A stretch of DNA of 64,000 nt. Source: Eudorina sp. 2006-703-Eu-15. Its lineage: Eukaryota > Chlorophyta > Chlorophyceae > Chlamydomonadales > Volvocaceae. Positions 33,001 to 45,900 of the stretch are shown here, piece after piece. The notes under the pieces were generated by a model. The model ran no database searches. It was not told the DNA's origin and saw nothing but the letters and a program-made list of their open reading frames with translations. The stretch covers positions 248,001 to 312,000 of the forward strand of contig BDSI01000126.1 in NCBI GenBank assembly GCA_003117195.1, in the 5' to 3' direction. Both the position numbers and the translations under genes were made by a program. The first letter of the stretch is position 1; each line of letters begins with the position of its first letter.

Positions 33001-33727
33001 CGTTGGGGGTGCAGCGACTCTTGATGAATATGTCGTACAGTCCGGTCTCGTCCTCGAAGTCGTACGCGAGGCCCTGTTCGTCCACGGGGGGAAGTAAAAC
33101 ACACACAGACAAACAGACAAACGGGGAGGGGTCTGGGCGGGTTTCTCATTAAACACACGGGGAGGGTCGGGCGGGGTTTCACGCTATAAGCCACAAGGGG
33201 GAGGTTGTCTTCCACGCAGCCAACAAGGAGCTAACTAACTAACTAACAAACGAGCAACGCGATGCCGTACAGCGTCGACAAAACGGGACATGCCGCGCTC
33301 AGTTTGGGGGGGGGGGTTAGGACCGGACGGGAAAGACGTGTCCTTCTGTTTCCCCCGCCCCGCCTGTGCCGCGCCGCTCCTTGCCACCCAGACAGACACC
33401 GAAGCAAGCAGAGGCGCACAGCGGGGTAACACCACCAAAGGGAGATGTGCCCCCCACTGTCCCCCTCCCCTCCCCCGCCTGTGCCGCGCGCCGCGCGCCG
33501 CACACCTTGCCGCCCCAAGACATCGGACGGTCAAAACTGGAACACGCAGCTCTCGGCACGTACGACACCTCGCGGAGATAGACCTGTTGTGGCCCAACCC
33601 CCGCCCTAACGATAATAACCAAAAAGACCGCTTTGCCAGCTGAGCTGACGTCCCACGGCCACGAATAGCTCCAGGGGAGAGGGGACCCCCAGGAGATCCC
33701 GACACAACACCGCACGTCTGTCGGACC

Positions 33728-33763
<36 letters not shown>

Positions 33764-34344
33764 AAGCAGGCAGAACAGGAGTGCGTGACATGCGAGGGGC
33801 CAAATGGCGCCCAATAGTTTGCCCGTATGCGTATATAATATACCCATTGCCCGACCCGTATAATAAACAAAAGGCTGCGGTGTCGGAAGAACGCTGTCGA
33901 TTTGGCGCGCTGTTCGTTGTTGTCGCGGCGTCGCGGAAGACTACCAGCTGGTGCGGGTCGGCTGCCTTGGCCACACAGACTCATACCACAATGCTGTGCG
34001 TGCATGCGATCCTCTCGTGTGTGTGTGTGTGTATGTGTGTGTGGGGGGCTGTCCTCCGCTTACCCCCAGCATTACCCCCCTCCCCCGCAGCATTGACACC
34101 CCCCGCAGCATTGACCCCCACCGTTGCATTGACCCCCACCCCCCACCCCCACCCCCGCAGCATTTACCCCCACCTCACCCCGCCGGCACTCACGACTCAC
34201 CCCCTTGGTCTGCGCCAGCGCTGTGGGCAGTCTGAACTTGAAGAAGGGCTGCCAACTGTCGGAGTCGCCGCCCGGCTGCGGCCCCGTCAGCCACATGTCG
34301 CACTGCATGCCGCCCACGTAGCCTGTCGGTGCCGTTGCCGACGA

Positions 34345-34378
<34 letters not shown>

Positions 34379-35747
34379 AGGGCGCGAAGGGGCACACGGG
34401 CAGAGGAGGTCGTTGGGACTCGGGAGGAGTCTGACGGTTTGTCGTTGACGGTTGGTCGTTGATGGTTGGTGGGCACGTGTTGGGTATGGCGTATCACGCG
34501 CATCGCCAACCGGTGACATGCGGCTCTCCGTTACCGTTTGCTGCGCAAGAGCTCAGTTACTCCGTGACACACAGCATAAATTACACTTCATCGCATACAC
34601 ACAATGTCTCACGTGCACGCATGTAGCGCGTAACGTGGTTCAGTTATACACTACAAACTACACAAATACATCAGATGAACACATCACGCACATAAACACA
34701 TCTCCACAGCACTAGTGCGCTCCTCCTCCTCCTCCTCCTCCTCCTCACCCTCACCCTCACCCGCGACACCGCTCGAGGGCTTCCACAGCAGGTTGTTCAT
34801 CAGCAGCGGCCCCAGCGGCAGCGCCTGGGCCCCCCCGCCGCCGCCGGCACCGGTGCCGTCGCAGGGCAGCCAGCCCACCACCAGCGACGTCGTGGCGGCG
34901 GAGGCGGAGACGTTGTTGAGGCCGAAGCGCAGCACCAGATCGTGCAGCGCAACCGACGAGCCCAGTACGACACAGTTGGTCCGTTGGGTCGCGGGGGACG
35001 ACAGCAACTGCACCGGGTCGTACACGTCGGCCACTCGGAGCCCGTTGACGTACAGCATACACAGCTCACAAGTGATCTGGGGGGGGACGCGGGGGGGGGG
35101 AGGCCGGGCGCGGCGGCGGGGGCGGGTTTGGGGGGCGGGGGGATTTGTTCCCCGGGGTGAGGTTGGGGCGGGGGCGGGGGGGCCACGAGGGAGGCTCGGA
35201 CTTCGTTGATGAGGTTGAGAACTCAATTGGAGGAAGAAGCAAGTCCAAACAGGCGGGATGGGATGTCTTTATTGACAGAAAAAGGGGGTGGGATGCCGCG
35301 GACGACGGCGGAAGGGCCCGGCACTGACCGGCGTCCGTCTCCTGCAGCGCCCAGGGAGCTGTGCCGCACCGCCACCAAGCCCGGGGGCGTACGGATGTCG
35401 TCCCACCAACGCTCTCCGCCGTACCTACCTGGAAGCACAGCTGCCCGCCCGGGCTGCTGCTGCTGCTGCCGTACGGCGCGCGCATGCGCGTGTACGCCAG
35501 CCCCACGACCCGGCTGCTGCTCAGGCCCAGGGCGGTGTACAGCGCCCCCCCGGCTGACGACGAGTTCGTGAAGTTGAGCGCCTCCACGGCGGCACTCGTG
35601 TCGTACAATGACGTCAGCTGCAGCGCGGACGGCAGGATGCTGGACCAGTTGAGGGCCCCGTTGACACGCCGGGTGAGGACCTGGCGGGGGGGGAGCGGGG
35701 TCGCGTGGCGGGGCGTGGCGGGGCGGGGCGGGGCGGATGGCAGCAGT

Positions 35748-35782
<35 letters not shown>

Positions 35783-36903
35783 CGGCAGTAGCGGCAGTAG
35801 CAGCAGCAGTAGCAGTCGTGATCTCAAGACCCGCAGGCGGCGGTGGCAGGTACGGTTGAATCCCGGAGCGCGGCGAGCAAGGGGGGGGGGGGCCGGGGCG
35901 CACCTGACCGTTTTATTATGGTATAAGGAAGGATTTAGTATGGTTTTACTAGGGGGGATAAACGTCGAAGTCAAACAACTCGCCGTTTGAGTACGTCGTC
36001 AAATTCTATCTCAGGCGGATGTCATATTGGACGGTATAGCGTATGTGGCGAATTGGGTGCGGCATGGGTGACCCATCCTGTTTCGGGGAGGGGGGAAGCC
36101 CGACGTCTGATGGAGGCCTGAGCAGCATACACGTGTTCATCCTCCCTCCCCCCCTCCACCACACACGGACACACACACACGGATTCGTAAATTCCCGTCA
36201 ACCCAGCGTCGTACAAAAATGCCGTACCTGCCAAGTGGACGACAGCGCGATCTGGGGCGCGTAGCTGAAGCTGTTTGGCGGCGTGTCGGTGGCGGTGTAG
36301 AACACGGACGGCAGGTACCTGAGGGCGGGTGCGCCACCGCTGGGGGGCTCCGCCAGCCGTACGTCGATGGGCGCCACAGGGTCGACGTACCGCAGTACAA
36401 AATCGTACCAACCTGCCGTACCATGGCGAGAGGTTTAGGGTTCAGGGTTCAGGGTTCAGGGTTTACGTTTGCGGGTTTACCTTCAAACCGGTGGCCATAG
36501 CCGTGAGGGCGGCGCGTCACCTGGAGATCTGGGACCAACCACCACAACGCGGAAGTAAGGCCCTCCACCGGTTACGTCTTAGGGTCACGTGGCGCGCAGC
36601 ACGTGCTGCTCCCCTCTGGCACCGTACGACACCGTACTTCAACGGGGGAACATGAATGAGCAGCGCTTTGTAAAATGCGCGCCATTTATGTTCTTCGCCG
36701 GCGTCGCGCTGCAGGAACATGGAGTGCTGGCTGCGGAAATCAAACCTGAAACAAACAAACATGGACAGCAGCTGACGGACTTTTTGGGAAGGCCATTGAC
36801 GCCCACGTCCACGTCCACGCCCACGTCCACGTCCACGTCCACGTCCACGTCCACGCCCACGCCCACGCCCACGCCCACGCCCACGCCCACGCCCACGCCC
36901 ACG

Positions 36904-36943
<40 letters not shown>

Positions 36944-39900
36944 CCCACGCCCACGCCCACGCCCACGCCCACGCCACGCCCACGCCCACGCCCACGCCAC
37001 GCCCACGCCCACGCCCACGCCCACGCCACGCCCACGCCCACGCCCACGCCACGCCCACGCCCACGCCCACGCCCACGCCCACGCCACGCCCACGCCCACG
37101 CCACGCCCACGCCCACGCCACGCCACGCCCACGCCCACGCCACGCCCACGCCCACGCCCACGCCACGCCACGCCCACGCCCACGCCCACGCCACGCCCAC
37201 GCCCACGCCCACGCCCACGCCACGCCCACGCCCACGCCCACGCCACGCCCACGCCCACGCCCACGCCCACGCCCACGCCCACGCCCACGCCACGCCCACG
37301 CCCACGCCCACGCCACGCCCACGCCCACGCCCACGCCCACGCCCACGCCCACGCCCACGCCCACGCCCACGCCCACCCCACGCCACGCCCACGCCCACGC
37401 CCACGCCCACGCCCACGCCCACGCCCACGCCCACGCCCACGCCCACGCCCACGCCCACGCCACGCCCACGCCCACGCCCACGCCCACGCCCACGCCCACG
37501 CCCACGCCCACGCCCACGCCCACGCCCACGCCCGCCACGCCCACGCCCACGCCCACGCCCACGCCCACGCCCACGCCCACGCCCACGCCCACGCCACGCC
37601 CACGCCCACGCCCACACTATGACCCTCTGGACCCGCCCCGTCCCCCAGCTGCCCTCTCAGGCTGCCCGAGGCCCCAAGCGCCCCATGTCGATCGAATGTG
37701 CCCCTCCCTCCCTCCCTCCCTCCCTCCCTCCCTCCTCCCTCCCTCCCTCCCTCCTCCCTCCTCCCTCCCTCCCTCCCTCCCTCCCTCCCTCCCTCCCTCC
37801 CTCCCTCCCTCCCTCCCTCCTCCCTCCCTCCCTCCCTCCTCCCTCCCTCCCTCCTCCCTCCCTCCCTCCCTCCCTCCCTCCCTCCCTCCTCCCTCCCTCC
37901 TCCCTCCCTCCCTCCCTCCCTCCCTCCCTCCCTCCCTCCCTCCCTCCCTCCTCCCTCCCTCCCTCCCTCCCTCCCTCCCTCCCTCCCTCCCTCCCTCCCT
38001 CCCTCCCTCCCTCCCTCCCTCCCTCCCTCCCTCCCTCCTCCCTCCCTCCCTCCCTCCCTCCCTCCCTCCCTCCCTCCCTCCCTCCCTCCCTCCCTCCCTC
38101 CCTCCCCCGCCGCCCCCCCGGGCCCACCCACTTCCGTTGGACTTGATCAGGAAGACGTCGGACAGGTTACGCAGCTGGACCTGGCCCACGTACACAGCCA
38201 CGTTCTCCCGCTTGGCCGTGGTGTTAATCTGCGGGGGTATGTCGACAAGGGGTCTGATTTCCCCCTGAGCATTTAATAACAAACAAGGTATATACGGCAT
38301 TGTACGGCACTCTGCACCAACTGGCCGGCGGCCGACCCGCCTCGGCTATCGTTTGTTTGTTCGATTGTTCCTCACCCGGTCGGGTCGGTCGGTCGGTCGG
38401 TCGGTCGGTCGGGTCGGTCGGGCCAGGCAGTCCCTCCCCTCGCCTCCCCTCCTTTGTCAATAGAGACAGCGAAATCGCGAAAACAAATCACCGATTGCGT
38501 AGCAGGTGGTCCCTCCCCTCCCCTCCCCTCCCCTAGTCCCCTTCCCTCCCTCTTTCCTTCTCAATCCCTCATCTCGCTTTAAGCCCCCACCCAAGCTCCT
38601 GTGCCGCGCATCCCCTCCAGCCCTACCGCACCCGCCGTCGTACACACCTTCGAAACACACCCGATGCGGCAAATGAGATAGGCACTCATCGCCAGAGGGC
38701 GCGCCCCCATGCAACACGACACGACATGGAAACCGTGCCCGGCTGCCTGCCCGCCTGCGGGTGGCGAGTCTCTCACCACCGGCGTCCTACGCCCCCGCAC
38801 CGCCCGTCGCGCGTCGTACATCCTCGTACCCCGGATTAGCTGCGGTCACCGCGGATCGACACCGCAGCCCCCCGTCCTCCCCCACACCGACCCCCCCCGC
38901 CCCGCCCCCTCCGCCGCCCACCGCCCCCACCTTTAGGAGGTACATGCCCGGCCGGGTGAGGTTAACCTTGGCGGTGATCACCAATGTCGTACCGATACCC
39001 ATCTTGTAGCCGTCGAAGCGCGTCACCCGGTTCACCTGCCGGAGGCCCAACCCCCGGGACCAACGCGGGTTTGAGTGCGGGTGGGGTGGGGTGGGGTGGG
39101 GGTTGCACGGCTGTTCACCGCGGGTCTGTTCAGCAAACAAGGCCCGCCCGCGTGTGTTCAGAAACGAAACCGCCCGCGTGTGTGTGCATGTGGCGAAGAA
39201 ACCCCGCCGGCTTGGGTGTGTTTGGCGGAAAACAAGCGCCCGCCGCACCACCACCCCGGCTGCTGGGTGTGTGTACCAGCAAAGGCGTGCCCGGCTCGCC
39301 CGGTGTGTTCACAACGCCGGAAGCCGACGGCGCAGGAGACTCCTCCATGTGCCGATGTGCGTCTTGTTGGCCTGCGCGCCCGGCTCGGTGTGCCCCACCC
39401 CCTTTTTGTCAATAAAGACAGCGCCCCACCCCACCCCACCCCACCCCACCCCACCCACCCCACCCACAGAGTCCCTCCCTCCCCCGCCCCGCCCCCGGAG
39501 GGCCTCTCCGCCCCCTCAGTGACCTCACCAGCACGTTGCCCTCCGCCAGCAGGTTGGTCTCGGGCGGCTGGTCCTCCGGCCGGGGTGGGCCGCTGGGGGT
39601 GCGGTAGTAGGCCATGTTGAAGCCCTGCATGAGGGCGGTCTGCTGGGCGGGGTCGAAGTCGCCGTTGCTGGTCAGCTCTGGGTTGGGGGAGCGGGGTTGG
39701 GGGAGGGGGGCGGGCGGGGGGGTGGGGGAAGTTTGGGTATAAGCATGGCTCCCGGGAGGGTCCATTACTGGAATAATGGTGTTGAAGTGAGCAACACTCA
39801 TGTACGAATACCGGCGATGTGAGGGAGCGGTAATCCCCGCGGGACCCGTGGAGGGTCCCGCGCTTTGCAGTTTGCAACAAATGGCAGCAGCTGAAGCTGC

Positions 39901-42900
39901 AGCTGCAGACGCGACTGCGTTACGACCCGCAGCAGCACCAGCACCAGCTGCAATGGTGCAATATGTGCTGATGCCACCAGGGGTATTGGAAAGCCTGGAG
40001 CAACAGCACAAGCCGATGTTTCCCTGATTGTTGCCGTGTCGCCAAGAAGGATCAGCTTCGATGTGGGGGGAGTCAACGGCGTTCGGTTGGGGGGAGGGTT
40101 AACGGCCTGCCGTGTGTGGGTGGCCGGGGGTCAACGGCCTTCGGCTTGCGTGTTGGCGGGTTTGATGTCGGATCGCGGGGGCTGGGGTTCCGTCCGTCGG
40201 CGTCGGGGGTTCGCGCCAGCCGGCAGGGCTGTACGGCACCGTCGTACACGCCATACTTACGGTACATGCCGCTCAGCCGCGCCGTCGCCATTCGTACGGC
40301 ACCGCTGGCGCTGACTCGCTGGCTGCGCTGCACCTCGAGTCCCTCCACCGGCACCCCGGAGTCCATGATGACCGCCTTGGCTTCGGTGCCCTGGTACGGA
40401 CAGGTGCAGTACGGCACAACCATACGACAGTACGGCAGATTTCAGGACACGCGCACCACGTCACATGACATGATGTGATTTGTTGTGACTTGATGTGATG
40501 TTGATGCTGCACCTCCACTCCCGGTCTGGGTTAATTAATTAACCGTTACAAGGTGGACCCGTATCCCGACCGGGTGTTCCAACGGGCCCAGATAGCTGGG
40601 TTGTTGTTATCCGCCTCCGTAATACAGCGGTGTTTCGACGCGGGGGTTGATGATGGCGGGCGGAGGACGGAGGACGGGTGGTTGCAGTCTTTGCTGTCCA
40701 CCGTCGAACCCTGCCTGGTCCCGCCCTGTAGCTACAGCCCTTCACTTGGCTGACTGCCAACGTGTCTCCGGTCCCGACGGCGTCCGCATGAGGAAGAACC
40801 CTCTTAGGCACGTACATGCCCACGCAGCACAGCAAAGCACAGCTCCGCACAGCACAGCATCCGTACAGGGTGTGCGTACTAGGAACCGTTGCTGCGACAC
40901 CTCCGCGATGTCCCCACCTCCCCACCCCCCCAGCAGCAGCTAGCGCAGTTTGAATATGTCTACCAATTTCCCATTCCCCACATTCCCCCCCCACACGCCC
41001 CACCTTGTAGAAGTTGCCGTCCTTGGATCCCAGAATGGACATGACCAGGGCCGCCACACCCGCCACCAGGGGGGTGGCCATGGAGGTGCCCGACAGGTTG
41101 TACCACTGCAGCTGGTTGTACTGGAACAGGGGCGGCACCGTGCTCAGGATCTGGAGGCCGGGAGCCGCGATGCTGACGGTGCGGGTGCCGAAGTTGGAGC
41201 CCAGCTCCTTGCTCTCGCCCTGCGCCTGCGTCTGGAGCTTCTTGTCCTGCGCGTACAGACACAGCAAGGTATGTACGGACGTTGTACGGCACTGCACGAT
41301 CCTGTACGGCGCATCGGCGCTCCGGCCACCACCACCACCACTGTCGGCCAGGGGCTATTGCTCGCGATCGTACTGCATTCCTGAAGCCCACACACCACCA
41401 AGCTCTAACCGTCAACCGCCACCAACCACCAACCGCTCACCAGGTCGTCGGTTGCCATGACGCACAACGCATTGTCCGTGTAGTTCCGTGTGAGTGTGCA
41501 GGGGTTGTAGTACGGCACGTCGTCGATGTTTGTGAGCTCGTTGCCTGCAGCGGCGACACCAGTGCCGCCGTCGCAGCAGCCATAGCAGCAGAAGAACAAG
41601 AAGCCGTCAGCAACGCAGCAGAACCACCAACAGAAGCCAAACAGAAGCCAAACAGAAGCCAAGCAGCTGGTACCTGTACCACAGGAACGCTGTCTCCCCG
41701 CCCGCCTCCCCCCGCCCCGCCCCCTTCGTCAATGAAGACAGCGAAACCGCAATATGGCAACAAAGACATCGCCTCCCGCCGCCTCTCCCCCTTTCGCAGA
41801 GAGGCCCCAACCCCGCTCCCCCAGACCCCCACTCCCTCGTCCCTCGCCCCTCGCCCGCCGTCCCCTCCTTCGCCCCACATCCCCCCGCCGCACCCGCCGC
41901 CGCCACCAGCAGCATATTCTTCTGCTTGATCTTCTCCATGGCCGCGTTGTACAGCGCCGCCTCATCCAGCTGCTTGGGGTCGGGGTTCTTGACCGCCTTG
42001 TCGGGGCCGAAGGAGCAGGACACGATGTGCGCTCCCATGGTGATTGCGTAGTCGAGGGCCATCAAGTTGGGGCCCAGGTAGAAGCGGCCGTTGTTGGGGG
42101 TGACCTGCGGGAGGGGCGGGGGGGGGGGGGAGGGCCCGGCAGGAGGGGAGACGAGGGGGCCGGGAGAGGGTTAAGGGGGGGTTGGGGTTGTGGGGATGCG
42201 AGAAGAAATCGGGTGGGGGGGGAGGAGTAGGCATGGGGCGGAGCGCGGAGGGCGGGTTCGGGGTGGGGAGGGAGGGTTCGGGGTGGGAGGGAGGGCGGGG
42301 ACGGGTTCGGGGTGGGGAGGGAGGGCGGGGACGGGTTCGGGGTGGGGAGGGAGGGCGGGGGACGGGTTCGGGGTGGGGAGGGAGGGCGGGGACGGGTTCG
42401 GGGTGGGGAGGGAGGGCGGGGGACGGGTTCGGGGTGGGGAGGGAGGGCGGGGGACGGGTTCGGGGTGGGGAGGGAGGTCGGGGGAGGTGAAGCGGAACGA
42501 CGATGGCAGGTGGGGCATGATGGCCTGGGGAGCCATGGCCCCATGGGTCTCGGGGAGACAAAGCAGTGCACTGGAAGACACGCCCAGGAAAGAGGGCGTG
42601 CCCCGAACAAACCCGGCGGGTGTACTCCGGGGGGGGGAGAGGGGGAGGTGGGCTCCGGGGCGCGACGAGGTGACCGGCCGGCAGGCTGCCGAGGCTGCTG
42701 GTGGCCCTGCCGTATCGTTCTGCCGTACCGTTCTGCCGTACCGTTCTGCCGTACCGTGCCGTACCGTACCTTGAGACACATGATGGCGACGTTGGGCGCC
42801 ACCCCCGCGATGCCCACCCCGTTGTTGCGCACCGCCCCGATGATGCCGGCGCAGTGGGAGCCGTGCCCCAGGCTGTCCTGGGGGGAGGGCTGCGGGCCGC

Positions 42901-45900
42901 ACCCCGGCCCCGTGTTGGACTCGCAGGGACCGGAGAAGTCGTAGCCGTTGATGTCGTCCACGTATTCTGGGGGGCGGACGCCGGAGGGGGGGGGGGGACG
43001 AGGCGCCGGGGGCGCCGGGCCATGTTGACACGCCCAGGGGGGAAAAAGCCGTGGGCAAACGGCTGTGAGGCGGAACGTGTTAAGTGAGGCTGGGAGCGTG
43101 TGCGGTCCGAGCGGGTATGCGGGTCAGAGGGAGGGGGAATCGGGTACAGGAAATCTGGGGGGCGAGGGGGTGTGGGATAGGAAATTGGGTGACGCTTCAC
43201 GAACTGCGCTGCTGCTATCCGGGGGACCGAGGGGGGGTGGTGGTGTTTCTGGAGCTTTGAGGGTCCACGGCAACCGCATGGGCGGGACAAAAATGGGCTG
43301 GGGGCGTGGCACCCCGGCGCGAGCACCACGCCGTGCGCGGAAGAAGTAGGGGCATCGGATGCGCGGGTGCATTGATCGGCGGCAAGTCACCTCCTGCTCA
43401 GCCCCACTCCCGGGCTACGCACGCGCACACAGCGGTCGGTCTCCCCCCCTCACTGTTCAGGTCGTCGTCCTTCCCAGCCACGCCCGCCGCCTCGTCACGG
43501 TTGACCCAGATGTTGTTCTTCAGGTCGGGGTGCTGCGGTGGGGGGGGAGGGGGAGGGGGTCGCGGTTGCGGTCTCGCTGTCTTTATTGACAAAAAGGAGG
43601 GTTGGAAGCGGCACAAGGTGGGAGGGGGGGGCCATTGAGGTTCGTTTCATCCCCCCCTCCCTCCCTCCCCCTCTCCCTGGCCGCCGTACTCACGTTCAAG
43701 TCGCACCCCGTGTCAATGACCGCCACAACGACTCGGGCGCCTGCGGGGGGGGGGGAGTGGGGAGGGGCGGGGTCAGGGCCGGGGTCGGGGTAGGAGAGAA
43801 GCCAGACATGTAAACCAAGCGGGTCCCGGGCGGGAGCGGGATGATTGGGTGGGACACAGGATCAGGGAGAGAGATGTTTCTAGGGTTTGCCAGGTGTGCA
43901 AGGAAGCGAGCGGGGGAAGCCGGCGCCGGACCAAACTCGGGCTGGGGCCCGGTTCACACACGGGGGCACAGGGGGGGCCGGCATCACGTCGTGGGGGAAA
44001 GGGCAGGTGGGAACGAGAGGGATGTGGCCATACTGGTGGGGGTGCTGGTGAGGGTGCTGGTGGGGGTGCTGGTGGTATGCGGGGGACTGGATGACGCACC
44101 CAACCCACGTGGGGAATGGCACGGGGGAATGAGGAGAGAGGAGAGATGCAGCCATATGACATACGAGGGGAGCTGGATGTGGCACGCAGCACGGCGCACC
44201 CACCCACCGCTGCATCCTGCCCCACTTCGAACGAGCGGGGGTTCAGAGCTCCAGACGGGAGACACGACGCCCCACCCCTCGTCCTCGTCCCCCCCCAGTA
44301 TAAATATGTCTACCAACTTCCTATACCCCTCCCCCCACCCGCCACCCACCCTCCGACTCCTCCCAGGCGTCCCTCGCCGCCACCCGATCCAGCGACCACT
44401 GCTCCGCGATGTAGCTGTCCCCCAGCTCAACGCCCGCAGCACCGGCACCAGCACCGGCCGCCCCCGGCCCCGCCTGCATCTGCCGCCGCAGCCGCGCGCG
44501 TATCGCCGCCCGCACCGCCTCCGGCGCCCGCAGGCTGACGTTGGCGAAGGGGTCCACGTCGGGTATCCGGTACTGCGGTCGGTCCAGGAGCAGGATGCGC
44601 ACATCTGCGGGGAGGCGGGCGGGCATAGGCGCGGGGAGTAGTGGCGCGGGCGGAGAGAGGGGAGGAATTATTGCCGTGTGTATCCCCGCCCCAGTGGGGG
44701 GAGGGGAGGGGGAGGGGGAGGGGGAGGGGGAGGGGAGAAAAACTGACGAATGGGATGGGGTGCGGCGGCATGTGTGTGAGGGGGGGTGTCATAGGCGGGG
44801 CGGGCGGGCCGGGCGGTGGTGGATGTGGCGGGCGAGAAAACTGAATCAAAGATGGACACGGAGATGGAACCAAAGGAAGTTATGTGAGTGTATTTGGAGG
44901 CTAATCCGCCCGAACCCGCGCAGTCCAGGTGAGGGTACAGCAAAGCCGCGGGTGGGAGTGTGTCGGGGGGCCACAGGTGGGTGGGACGCGGCCCCAGACC
45001 ACCAGCTGACACCGGTTGCCCCCCTTCCCCACAATTTCCTATACCCCCCTCCCCCCGCCCCCGCACCCACCCCCGCCCCCGCCCCCACCCCCGCCCCCGT
45101 CGCTCTGGCAGCAGCGCAGTTTGAAAATGTCTACCAACCCCCCCCCCCCGGCCCCTGCCCCCCCGGCTCTAACCCACCCGGCAGCTTCTCCAGGATGCGC
45201 TGCACCTCGTACAGCACCCTGGACGAGTTGAACGCCACCACATTGACCCCGAACGACAGTACGATCTCCTCGAAGTAGCCGTACAGCAGGGGCGACACCT
45301 TGGACTTGACCGTCTTGCCCAACTCGTCAAACTGCACCAGCAGCCGCTTCACCAGGAGGCCGTCCTCCTCGACCTGCGCCCGTACCGGATGGCCGTCACG
45401 GTGCCGCAGTCACGGCATCGGGCGGCGGCATCGGGTACCGGCGTCAGGCGGCGGCAAGAAAATAAATCAAAGAAGTAGCTTCAAGCCATCCCCCGTGTGT
45501 TTAGAGAAGAGACCCCCCCGTGTGTGTATGTGCGTGTGTGTGTACGTGCGTGTGTGTACCCCAAGCCTCCCCTGCCGCTGCCCCTGCCGTGCCCTTGCCG
45601 TGCCCGTGTCCTGCCTCTGGCCCCATCCCTGTCCCTGCACCTGCCCTGACCCTGCCCTGCCCGAGTCCTGCCCTGCCCTGTCGAGGGGCCAGCACAACCA
45701 TTCGCTGCAGCTGGACTCCTGGAGGACACCCTCTTCAAAGGGTCGCTTGTTCCCAACTGCCAAAACAGAAAACTGTCCCAGAGCCCAGTGAGGGGCAGCT
45801 GCGGCAGTCCTGGACTGGACCGCGGCGACCGCGCCGAGCCGCGCCGCACCCCCTTATGGTAATGTGAGCTGCCGGGGCAGGCCGGGTGCCCATCCATGTT

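Noticed and set aside
35737..35816. CAG trinucleotide tract as a polyglutamine or polyserine coding region
   Set aside because: It lies in the intron just upstream (minus strand) of subtilase exon 18; the acceptor at 35681 and phase exclude it from the coding sequence.
36517..38268. Open frames of 300-560 residues across the ACGCCC and CCCT arrays
   Set aside because: Low-complexity translations of simple repeats (Pro-Thr, Gly-Arg, Pro-Ser); they overlap real small exons of the subtilase gene on the minus strand.
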